Shown here: piece by piece, positions 42,790 to 52,554 of the stretch
How positions within the stretch are numbered: the stretch's first letter is position 1
Layout: every line of letters begins with the position of its first letter
Assembly: GCF_020509005.1 (NCBI RefSeq)
Contig: NC_063020.1
Span: 1,550,001-1,614,000, forward strand
Direction of reading: 5' to 3'
DNA length: 64,000 bases
Source: Fulvia fulva
Lineage: Eukaryota; Ascomycota; Dothideomycetes; Mycosphaerellales; Mycosphaerellaceae
Made by a program: the position numbers and the translations under genes
The notes under the pieces: model-generated
Databases searched by the model: none
Seen by the model: the letters and a program-made list of their open reading frames with translations, nothing else
Told to the model about the DNA's origin: nothing

Positions 42790-43719
42790 ATGGCAGACAA
42801 CAGCAAGGGCAATGGCAAGCAGCACGAGCGCGACGAGGACGGCGAAGACACCGACGGCGCAGGTGCACCAAGCCACCGTGAGCCCTACCCAGGGTATCAG
42901 GCGGATCTTCACCGCGACCGCCAGGCGGAGTCTGCGGAGGTGGACCGCTTGACGCGGGAACACCTTGTGCGACGCCGCTGGGAGCAGACACATCGCCAGC
43001 AGGGTCGGGCACAGTACGAGCGGATGCGCGAGAATGAGGTGGCGCAGCCCAACAGCACGGCAGCACCACTGGGCTCTGATCAAGACCGCCTTGGACGCAC
43101 TGATCCCATCATTCGACCACCACGCCGACGCGTCCACCGCTACAACTTCTTCGATGGGCCCCCGGAGTCTAACCCTCCGCCAACTGCTCCTCGAAGCTGC
43201 CTCAAGAAGCGACGACGCGGAGAAGAGGAGGGCGACCTTGCTTCGCGGAAGAGGAGGATGAGGGTGAGCTTCGGCGACGCCGTGATCACCCACATATCTG
43301 GCCGCAGAAAGGGTGAAGTCGAGGTGTTAAAATTGGGCAATGGCGGGAGAAACAGCAACAACAAGTCCAGCGAGGAGGTTAGCGAGGAGAATAGCGACGA
43401 AGATACCCATCCCGATATCCAGGACCTCAGCAATCAGGTGGACGATGTGGAAGCTCGTTATAACGCAATGATCAACTCATACCAGAGAGCACCAGTACCG
43501 AGTCTTGCCGAGGAGATCGAAGGAGATATCCGTAATCTCAGAGATGATGTGGCTGGCCTAGGGAATCGTTACAATGATCAGATCATCCCGGACCAGGCTG
43601 CGCAAGCGTCCGCACCCATGCCCTTGACGACATCGGATCGTTCGATTCTTGAGAGTTCTCGCAGCAAGATCGCCAGTCTCAAGCGCCAGATTGCTCATTT
43701 CCAGAGTAAGGCCAGATGA
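42790..43719 (+). CDS. Charged, disordered hypothetical protein with an RVxF motif
   Basis: 309 aa from ATG 42790. The frame is open for 164 codons upstream but that part is rich in Arg/Ala/Ser of the kind seen in chance frames, and 42790 has a good context (ACAATGG). The first 100 residues are Glu/Arg-rich, then comes a basic patch CLKKRRRGEEEG...SRKRRMRVSFGDAVITH. RVSF fits the protein phosphatase 1 docking pattern, preceded by a CLKK box often seen with it. The basic clusters could serve as nuclear localisation signals. The C-terminal 110 residues predict coiled coil (DIQDLSNQVDDVEARYNAMI; SKIASLKRQIAHFQSK). Family not recognised; the PP1 link is inference. Confidence 0.55.
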   Translation: MADNSKGNGKQHERDEDGEDTDGAGAPSHREPYPGYQADLHRDRQAESAEVDRLTREHLVRRRWEQTHRQQGRAQYERMRENEVAQPNSTAAPLGSDQDRLGRTDPIIRPPRRRVHRYNFFDGPPESNPPPTAPRSCLKKRRRGEEEGDLASRKRRMRVSFGDAVITHISGRRKGEVEVLKLGNGGRNSNNKSSEEVSEENSDEDTHPDIQDLSNQVDDVEARYNAMINSYQRAPVPSLAEEIEGDIRNLRDDVAGLGNRYNDQIIPDQAAQASAPMPLTTSDRSILESSRSKIASLKRQIAHFQSKAR

Positions 43720-45917
43720 CAAGGCGACGTTTGATCTGACGAAGACGCAAGAGGTCATGGCCAGTACAATGATGCTTTCAACACCCTGTACTTCGTGCGT
43801 GTCTGATCTCCGTGTAGACAGATACAGTCGGACAAGGCGAAGGGCTCATGCAAGTCGTGCTGGGACTGGCCTTCGACTGTCTTGCTTCGACCCCAGGATG
43901 TCTCTCTTGCATAGCATATGCCCGGTCCAAGCACCGATCTTCTGCGTGCTCTGTACAAGAAAATGATCGACAGCAGGTACACTTCATCTGCACAGGCAAG
44001 ATGCATGCCCGCTCATCATATCCATGATTCTTGACAGCATTGCGACTCCCTTCACGATGGCTCCGGTCATCTTGGGGAAAAGCGCATGGAACGCAGCTGC
44101 TATGATCCCCAGGCCGGCGAGGGAAAGGTTCTTGGTGGCATTCTTGGCCCTGGTCTCAGCCCAACACGCAACTCTCCTACGCCGACTGTTCTTCTCTACT
44201 GCTGGCTCTTCTTCTCGACAGCATCGAACGCTTTCTTTTTTCGACAATTCCTGATGGATACGATACGGCTCACCTCAGCCGACGAAGACTGGCGATGGGA
44301 TATTCGGCTTGCTCTTGCCGAAGGCATTCTCTTCTGCTGACCATTTTCTCGCGGTGGCTGCCTGTTCTCCAGCAGCGAGCCGGCACAGCGATTACATCTT
44401 CTTTGGCAGCGATCTTTAGAGCGGCAGTCTAGTGGCCTGTATGCTGCATGCTGCACTAGTGTCAACTCCTCAACAAAAGCATAGTCCTTCTCGTTCCGTC
44501 TCGGTTCTCGTTCTGTCCTTGTGGTCGGCACGTTGTCGTCGGCACAGTGACCATGAATGGACATATGTGGGATTTCAAGAACCACCTCACATACTGCCCA
44601 CTCTCCTCGTCCAAGGCCGACTTCCTCTGCCCGGATTTTGCGCAGGTCGCCGGTATTCCTGCTTGCAATGGTGTGCCGCAAGGTGGACATATTTAGTCAC
44701 AGTACTGTGCTGAACATCATGAGGCATGCTCAGTATATGACCTCGCCGGCCATCTGCTGGTATACTGTTCAGGCAGTGCGTGCATTGGGATGTCTGTGTC
44801 GTCGCGATGTTCTCATCACGGACGTGTCGTCGGCGCTCCGCGGGATTCCTTCGTCGCAATATCATGTTGTCCATCTCGGCGCCCCTATGGCATGTCCCTC
44901 AAGAGGCCCTCAAGAGGCTAACGACTTGTTGTGCTCTTCCTCGTCTCTGTTGTCCTCGGATCCGTCGCTTCTCGATGTTGTGCGGCAGGAAGGACTGATG
45001 TCGCAGGAGCGCGATGTTGGACGAGGCTTTCCCGCTTTGCCTGTTTCCGCCATGTCGGGTCTTGGCTGCCTCGCTTCCCTCGACCTCTGCTCTTTCTTTG
45101 TCTCTCGTCAATGCTTTTGTTCTGTGTCCGCGAGCCATATCGCCGCCGCCGCCGCTTTCGAGGGCGTGGTGCCGAGGGTGGTCTGTCTGCTGATGAGCTG
45201 TAGATTGCCCTTGTTACGTTCGCGCGATGTCGCTGCCGATCGAGCAACCTTCGGTTCGCCGACGAGCTCGCCATACGAGCAACGTCGTGGCCTGGATCGG
45301 GTCAAGCTCAAGACGGTCGGCTTGGTGTGTGGTCGAGAAGTCGTGTGGTATGCGACGTATGGCGGCGAGGTTGCTTCTTCATAGGAGTCCTCCGATGCAG
45401 CAGCTCGTGGCGTTGGACGGCAGTGATCGATCACTCCTTCAACGTAAGACACGTGAGTGGAGAGTTGTTGGCGTGCTGCTGACATGTAGATTGTGATGGG
45501 ATGCGGTTGAGCGGCATCATGATGGGAGAGATCCGTGATCCGCACGACTCCGGCAGAGCAAGCTTAGCAGCATTTCGCATGTACAACCTTGTGCACACGG
45601 CTCCGAATGACCACTACATCAGCATCCATCGCGGCCTCCGCTCATCACCGCTGCGGCAGACATATCAACCACTTGGCGAGCAACCCATAAATTACCATGC
45701 GCCTCCAGCACCTTCAGGGCTCAGCGCCAGCCTGCTGCGCACGCAAAAGCCACGGTCACGGCCCCCTGCCCCCATTGTCGTCTCCCCGCAGGAGGCAGGG
45801 ACGCGTCAGCGCTGCTCGCGCGGCTGCATACCCAGGGGAAGAATGGCATACGTCTCGTACAGCGCTCGTTCTGGAATCATGAGGATCTCGCGGCGCTTTG
45901 CTTCATGTCAGTCATGA
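43720..45917. other. About 2.2 kb without a supported gene
   Basis: Long overlapping frames on both strands (for instance 44557-45384 plus, 45108-45545 minus) have no known motifs and Arg/Ser-rich composition. A minus-strand frame at 43984-44250 encodes a hydrophobic, helix-like stretch (SLAGLGIIAAAFHALFPKM) and could join a short exon near 44278-44330 through a GTGAGC donor. I could not settle on a start or an acceptor. Confidence 0.3.
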
Positions 45918-46103
45918 CATGCACCAAGGATTTGGTCTTGGAAAGATAGGCAACACTTTCAACACTGCTGCGGACGCGACTCTTGGATCTGGCAATCGCA
46001 GGGGGCCAACGGACCGTTGTGCCCCAATTGCGGGCTCCCCACCGACGTGAAGGAGAACCGGAGAACGTTCTGGGACAGGTTCAAGTTCTGGAAACGATTC
46101 TGA
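45918..46103 (+). pseudogene. Possible zinc-ribbon-like exon or gene remnant
   Basis: The plus strand reads with CCGRDSWIWQSQG, then PLCPNCGLPTDV and FWDRFKFWKRF before TGA at 46101-46103. C-C-G then C-P-x-C-G about 15 residues apart suggests a zinc ribbon, and the Trp/Phe content is unlike the chance frames around it. In the same frame upstream, across one TGA at 45915-45917, the reading is open from 45501. Either that TGA is a nonsense change or an intron bridges it. A competing frame is also open here, so support is limited. Confidence 0.3.
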
Positions 46104-46385
46104 GAAGGAGGAAGACGACGATGACGAGGATACTGGGACGGCGTAGCGTGCTACCGGGTCAAGTTAGAAGAACTAAGAGGTTCAGGATTGTGGGAAGGAC
46201 AAATTGATGACTTGGCTGCTGTTGATGGGTCGAAGTACAGCGATCGCTTCGCCTCGCCACATTACAGCCATAACACGACATCCAAGCTATCGACACAAGC
46301 CCGAGGCCATTCGAGCCATCTTAGTACAGCTGAACGTACGGTCGCGCTTCTCAGTTCCATTGTCTCGCCATACTCGACAGAAACT

Positions 46386-46564
46386 ATGGCAGGTGAGTAC
46401 CTCCTGCAGACGTTTTTGGGGCTCGTCTGACACATACAGAACTGTCAACAAACCAGCACCGTCAAGGACATCCTACCCCCACTTCAGCTTACCTCTCGTC
46501 GGCCATCAACGCCGCTACTGGAGCAGCTGCCTTGGCCGGTCTGAGGTACTTCGGTGCCATCTGA
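46386..46564 (+). CDS. 43-residue two-exon small protein
   Basis: Exon 1 is only 7 nt (ATGGCAG, 46386-46392). The intron 46393-46439 is 47 bp with a strong GTGAGT donor, CTGAC branch site and CAG acceptor. Exon 2 (46440-46564) runs to TGA. The product is MAELSTNQHRQGHPTPTSAY followed by a hydrophobic Ala/Gly/Leu-rich C-terminus (SSAINAATGAAALAGL then RYFGAI) long enough for one membrane helix. The splice signals are the best in the neighbourhood and match the pattern of the other introns here. The family is not recognised; size and single helix would fit a small organellar or ER membrane subunit, which is speculation. Confidence 0.6.
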
Positions 46565-47174
46565 GATGGTAACACCCTGAGAAAGGCGGGCTGGGGCTCA
46601 GACCCAGTTTCGCCGACTATTCGCCTGGGTTCAGACCAGGAGACTTGTTTCTTGGGTTTACACCATGTCAAGTTGGATGGAGATGCATGCATGATACCAA
46701 CAGTAAGGGGAGACCGCAAGCTCCTACGGCGGGCCCGCAGCGGTCCACGACCGTGAACCAAAGAAAGATAGAGTGATCAATGTGAAAGGATCATCAGACT
46801 GACCTACACGCCAAGCAACCACGCGGAGGTAAGGCACTAAAGTATGGCGACATGCGCTCATAGCAACATGTAGTAAAAAAGTAGTGACATGTTGATGCAC
46901 GCCTTGAGACCGGGCGACTGTGACTAGAACGAAGCTTTTTGGCCAGTGCTTACCACTATCCGACTCATGCCACAGCTCGGAAGCCCAATTACGAACATTC
47001 ACTTGCAGTTTACGCTTTAGCCGAGCACGTGCCTTCTTAAAATCCGATCCTGCATTTGCAGTTGCCCCCACTTCTCGCTCCGCCACTTCATCAAAAACCC
47101 AGCCACTTGGTTTTCATCCCGCTTTGTCACTCTTGTGCGTCGTTTTCATCGAGTCCATCCCCGAGTCTATTACA
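46565..47174. other. Upstream region of the LPAELRN gene, no gene seen
   Basis: 610 bp with short frames only. Inverted GGCTGGGGCTCAGACC / GGTTCAGACCAGG words near 46590-46640 could form hairpins but do not make a tRNA. Confidence 0.35.
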
Positions 47175-48447
47175 ATGGCTTCCGACTCCGACAGCAACGC
47201 CCTTCAGACGCGCAAGCCTGCCTTTCGGTTCCTCGACCTGCCGGCGGAGCTGAGAAATCGGGTACGTACTCTGGTAGTAGAAGGCACCACATACACTTAT
47301 CGAGTTTGGCTAATGGTCATCTCAGGTGTATGAGGAGCTGCTACTACACAACCGCACTCGTGGAAGGCTCGCGACTCCGCAGCTACTGCGCACATGTCGA
47401 CAGATCAACGACGAAGCGAAGGGATTGCTATACGTCTCCAGCTCCTTGACTATAGACGCCAAGTTCTTCATCTCCGAAGATGTCTTCGACGGCGGTAGGG
47501 AGCACGCTGGATGGGCATTCAGCGAGCAAGATCAGCAATGGCGCGAGTGGTATGAGATGAGCGACATCGACAAGGAGGAACTCGAGGCAACAGGCTATGC
47601 CCCTCCACCATCTCCACGCCGTAACCCACTCGCAAGCATCGGAGGAACCAGCTACTACAAGCCTTGTCTGCTGACTGGCGATATCCAGCGACGCGCCGAA
47701 CCCCTAACTCTACGACAAGCCAACGAGCTCTGGCCCTCAACGCTATGCGACATCCCGACTCTGAACCTCAACATCTCTCTCGAACTCGATCCGCTCTTCG
47801 CCACCGACGAGAGTATGGATCGGTCCGACTTCAGCGGGTTCAACTTCCTCCTCTACTCCCTGTTCTCACATCTCAGCTCCTCGTCCAAGAAGCAAAAGAT
47901 CATCATCACTCTGCTCAACCTTGCTGGAGTTTCTGACCTCGAGATCACGTACTATGGCTATCCTCTACTGAAAATGCCTCCCAACATCAGCGTCGTGATT
48001 GACGACACTGAGCTATCTGTCGAGTACCGTGCAGGGCTGGTGAAGAACGACAAGTGCCTTAGCGTCATCAAGAACGACATCCTGAAGAAAGGCGTCGAGA
48101 ACCTGGACAGGTTGGAGAACCTGACGCACGACGACGATACATCCGAAAATTATCCAATTGAAGTCATACGCCAAGCTCGTAACGCCCGAAATTATCTGAG
48201 CAAGATACTGGAGACGAACAATTGGGGCTGGGTCGGAGACGAGGATGATCTCTATTATGGCAAGGTCAATATCCTGGTTGAAGAGGTTCTGAAGCAAGCC
48301 TCGTCCAGTAAGAATGGGAGACAGGCATGGCTGGCAAGAATGCGTCTGCGTGCGCTGGTGGTTGATCTGGAAACAGTAGTGGAAGACTATTGGTGGACTT
48401 GGGATGCACCGGTTCATGCCCCGGTTATAGGAACGTTGTGCATGTGA
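47175..48447 (+). CDS. F-box-like LPAELRN-motif protein, member 1
   Basis: Two exons, 47175-47261 and 47326-48447, around a 64-bp intron (GTACGT..CTCAG); 402 aa. The intron lies inside the signature: FRFLDLPAELRNR joins VYEELLLHNR. This motif opens a large, poorly studied family of dothideomycete and eurotiomycete proteins and resembles an F-box. It is followed by LLRTCRQINDEAKGLLY, also typical. The rest is helical with acidic loops and is not recognised. Three more genes here have the same motif (50785, 56918, 59667). Function unknown; substrate-receptor roles are often guessed from the F-box likeness. Confidence 0.78.
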
Positions 48448-50039
48448 AGATCCGCCGATCGAGGCCTTTCAAAGTCAGCGTAACGGACGTTTACGACTTC
48501 AGATGCAAAAAATGGTGGTTGTCGTCGTAAAGAACAGATCGAAGTGTCGGTCGTGCCCGAGAGAAGTAGGCAACGAGTGTAGCCAATCGTGCGGCCTGTC
48601 TGGTGCGGATTAGATGCGGCAGAATAGCATGTTGGAGAACGAAGGTATCCCAGTGGGCAGAGTTTGCAACCATGTGAATTCGCATGATCATGGTAAGAGG
48701 TTGTGAGGATATACCCTCCTCACTAGCGATAACATCAACCCACTCCAGCCTCACAAGATCGAGATTACCTCTTTGTACGTAGCCTTTCCACGCAACTTCA
48801 TACTCCTAGCAGCTTCATCGCCCTATCTTGAATATCAGAAGCATTCATCTGAATCCTGGTCTTCACAGCAGCTCGTCCTTGCCGGAAAGCAGTCACTTCC
48901 TCTGGTGACTTTGCTCTCGTCTCCGCGCCAACACCGAGGACTACGACCTTCGCCTGTATCGACCGCTGGAGAGAGGATTGCAGATCTTGGACTGAGGTGC
49001 CACGAGTGCCTAAGTCGACGACCACGATTCTGGCTGGCTTGTGCTGAGGGACCAAGACCGTTGTCTTGTCGGTAGTGGATTTGCTGTAGGATGCTATCCA
49101 AGTGGGAAATACAGCATTGGGTATGAGGTTGGTAGCTTGGCGTGCTGTGACTGCAGCGGTCCGGTTTCAGCTATACTCTGGTGGATGAGCGTATGATGGA
49201 AGAATCTCGCCGTCTTCCCAGACGCAGACAGACTGACCACAACAGTTGCTGTAAGATCCGAATCTTCCTGACTCCACAGCTGTGTTCCCAAAGGGTGAAT
49301 AGGCGAGCTGCCAAAGATGAAACGGGCAACGAAGCGACCTGCTTCGCCTGTCGTATCCACGGCCTTCCACGCGTATCGACACAGAGGATGGCTCTCGCAC
49401 TGAGGTGATCCAGTGTGGGCTTCTACAGAACTCCGGTCAATGATGTGGAGGCAGACTTGTACAGAGCATGGCAGAGCGCCACGGGGAAAACTACATGTAT
49501 GGAAGGAAGACATTGATATTGGGCGTGGTGGCAAGGAGAAAGAGCGTTATCGAAGAAGAAGGAACTTGGAAGCGATATGTCCGTGCTAGCTGACTCAGCG
49601 ACATTCACTTCACGTCGGGCATGCGCGTTTCTCCGTTCTCTTCCCTCCTAGCCACCACCCTGGTAGTTCGATGTATCGAAAATCCGCCATGGCACCGCCT
49701 GTCTCGGCGCTGAGCGTCAGGCTCCATTGTCTGTTCTCAGATGAAGGAAGTCTAGAGGATCCTGACGACGGAGCATATCGGTGTCCGATCAACGCGTGCC
49801 TGGCGCGCTAACCATGCCGCAAAGCATAAACACCATGTTGCTATAAGAGAGCTGAGGTATGCACAGCATGGTGCGGTGCTGTAAGTCCCTTTGATCGAAA
49901 AGATCCTAATCGCAGTCGTCCAAGAAAAGCCTCAACAGGCAAGATATCAGCCTTACCACTAGCCCGCGCCGTCCACGAACGACTCCTCAGAAAAGCCAAA
50001 GACCTCATCCTACAACTCCAAGCAGACGAAACAGCCAAC
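48448..50039. other. About 1.6 kb without a clear gene; minus-strand coding remnant
   Basis: Two minus-strand frames without ATG look protein-like: 49094-49534 (CRYAWKAVDTTGEAGRFVAR; SLSASGKTARFFHHTL) and 48798-49055 (ARIVVVDLGTRGTSVQDLQ; AKVVVLGVGAETRAKS). They sit in different frames with no convincing intron between. They may be one decayed gene. I do not recognise a family. Confidence 0.3.
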
Positions 50040-50483
50040 ATGTCGGCGATCCCCTCCTACTACCGCATCTTCTTCACCTTCATCGACCCGGTCCTCTCCT
50101 CCTTCGGCGTGATCATGCACCTCCAATCGGCCAAGATTCTGCCCAACTACGCCCTCACGCCAGCAATCCCACCAGCGACCGAGACGCGCCTCGTTCTCGA
50201 TGCTCTGACCGGCTTCTTCGCCGGTCTTGTGTTCCTCCAAGCCGTATTACTCCGAGCGAGACCGAACGATGTGGTTGTATGGAAGTGCGTGCAAGCAGCG
50301 ACGATTTTGGTTGATGTTGGAATGGTTGGAGGCTTTGTGAGAGCGCTGGGCAATACTGGAAGACTTGATGCTGGGAAGTGGAGGCCTGAGGAGTGGAGCA
50401 ATGTTGGCATCAATAGCTTTGTGGGGATCGTGAGGACGTTGTTTGTGCTGGGTATTGGTATGCCGAAGGTCAAGACATATTGA
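50040..50483 (+). CDS. DUF7704-like membrane protein
   Basis: 147 aa from ATG 50040, no intron. The layout is that of small fungal membrane proteins of this type. It opens IPSYYRIFFTFIDPVLSSFG, has TETRLVLDALTGFFAGLVFLQAVLLR and VWKCVQAATILVDVGMVGGF, and ends with GINSFVGIVRTLFVLGIG. This gives about four membrane-spanning segments. The family name is from memory of similar proteins and no function is known for it. The frame is open without interruption. Confidence 0.65.
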   Translation: MSAIPSYYRIFFTFIDPVLSSFGVIMHLQSAKILPNYALTPAIPPATETRLVLDALTGFFAGLVFLQAVLLRARPNDVVVWKCVQAATILVDVGMVGGFVRALGNTGRLDAGKWRPEEWSNVGINSFVGIVRTLFVLGIGMPKVKTY

Positions 50484-50784
50484 AGACATAATGAGCTTCT
50501 GTATAACTCGCAGACGCTCTTGTCTGGAGCGCGAGCCCGGTAGCCTCTGGCTGTGTAGGTGCGACAGACGCATGTCATTAGCTTCAAGAATACACCAGTA
50601 TCTACTTGTCAATGTCTCAGGCCGACAATGGCGAGAAATGGAGAGTCCTTCAGCTCTGCAGAGGCAGAGCATGCGACATGTAGGCAGTAGCCTTGTGCGG
50701 TTGTGAGGCTGAGACATCGAACTATACAAGACCTCTTACGAAAATGAGACACTTCAGCGTTTTCTACGATACCTCCAGACCACG
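50484..50784. other. Short intergenic region
   Basis: 301 bp between the membrane-protein gene and the next plus-strand gene; nothing recognisable. Confidence 0.4.
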
Positions 50785-52468
50785 ATGGCTTCTTCCAATC
50801 AGAACAACTATGCCAACCTGTCATTAAACCAGCTTCGCATCACTTACAGCCGCCGCAGTGACAAGAATGAGAGGCCCGGCCGGGGCAGGACCGTGAAGTA
50901 TTGGATCAGTAGGCTCAAGCAGCTGGACACCCAAGCGAACCAGAATCTGCAAGCACCGGCAATAGCACCAGCACCAGCACCGATACCAGCAGCACCCTCG
51001 ACATCGAACCAGCTTGGTCCTCCTCGAGGAGCCTCTCAGCCTTCATCGTCGACACAGCACCAGGCCCAACAGCTCCCACAACAGTCGGGAGCGAACAATG
51101 TACAGCATGGTTATAATCAAGCCGCGCCAGCTGCCTTGAATGAAAGCAACCAGATATGGCTTGAGCGCATTGCCGACGCTAAAGAGGCACAGAGTGAACC
51201 GCGCAAGCAACCGACGCCACGGGTTGTTGAAGGCGTCGAGGTTCAACCCTCGCCCTTCCTGCGTCTTCCACCAGGGACTGCGAGTCAAGATATATGGCAA
51301 TGTGTTCGCTCCATCAGCACACGATAATCTGACTGCTCTCACCCGCATCCTTCCCGAAATCCATGGCGAGGCAGATCTGATCCTCTACAACTTGAATCAA
51401 CTCCACATCAAAGTCGTAGCTGCTGCTGACATTGCTAGTAACGGTGGTCTGCTCATAAGAACGTCCGTAGAAATGTTTGGCGCTAGCATTCATCAGATCT
51501 TCCATCACCAGCAAAACCTCCGAACTATGCAAGATAGACGTAACGAAGACCCTCTCGACGACGACGGCGAGATCGACTTCTTCACGGTGCTCGCCCGTCT
51601 TCGCCAATACGACTCCTACGACCGCCATGGGAAAGTCGTGAAGACAGCTTCACCCTTCCGCTATGCGAAGAATCTCCTAATTGAAATTGAGATCGATACG
51701 AACACCGGCTCTCCAGATATCGATATCCCAACAGGTCGCTTCGTGCTTGCCAACCATATTCTGTATGCCCTGAGCACTCTCGTTCCATCCAAGTCCAAGC
51801 ATGTCGAGATCAGGATTATCGAGCGTCCACAACCAGAAGGACGATTCGGACATCATGAACCGCCCAATTGGCTGACTCTTCTCTACCCCATCACTCGCTT
51901 TTCTCGACTGACCGAAGACGTCTCCATGTCCATCTCTACACATCTCGGACACGCGAGTGATGCAAAAATCAAGCAAGACTTGTCGAATCTGAAGCCAGCC
52001 AAGGGCGTCGCTCTACCATGCGACGCTGCGATCACGGCCCACGACCTCGCCTCCAAGGCTCGCCGTCTCTACAATCACGGCACCAAATCCAACATTGATG
52101 ACGAAGTGTCCAACATGCTTCATGTCTACAGACTGGCGTGCGACAAAGCTCTTGACTTGGTCAAACTTCCAGTCGAGTTTGATGAAGCAAGAGATGTACA
52201 GATCTGTCGGGCTGTGTCATCATTGTTGGCATTTAGAGAGAAGCACATTGTACCTATACAGGCGTTGGCCCAGATGAAGTCGTGGGATGATGCAGACAGT
52301 GACGACGAGGAAGTGGCGGATGACGCCACAGAGGATGATAATGTGGAGGACAGTGCAGCGGAGACTGATGCAGAAGTGGACGATACGGGGGGCGATGATG
52401 CGGCGGAGGCCGATGCAGAGGATGAGGAGGATCCAGAAGGAGAGGATGCTGAGGAGGACAGTGACTAG
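50785..52468 (+). pseudogene. LPPxLR-motif protein, member 2, with one-base frameshift
   Basis: ATG 50785 opens a frame of 180 codons with a basic N-terminus and a Gln/Pro/Ala-rich linker, ending in FLRLPPGT. From 51277 the next frame gives GLRVKIYGNVFAP and stays open to 52468. Joined, this is the family motif FLxLPxxLRxxIY. One base too many in the GGG at 51274-51276 explains the break; the whole interval is 3n+1 bases long. The joined product would be about 560 aa, with YAKNLLIEIEIDTN and LSTLVPSKSKHVEIRI as family-like strands and a very acidic C-terminal tail (about 60 residues of Asp/Glu). Either an assembly slip or a recent mutation. Functional assignment is not possible. Confidence 0.65.
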
Positions 52469-52554
52469 TGAAGGGTACATTGACATTGCTCTGCGCACGA
52501 AATGTGTTCGTCTCGTCTATCATCATTGACTTGTACATTACTTATGCACATCTT

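Noticed and set aside
44557..45384. 275-codon plus-strand frame
   Set aside because: Composition (Ser/Arg/Cys/Leu) and heavy overlap with minus-strand frames suggest chance; no motif, no intron pattern.
48798..49534. A defined enzyme gene on the minus strand
   Set aside because: The two protein-like frames could not be joined by a credible intron or single indel, and no family was recognised, so only a remnant is noted.
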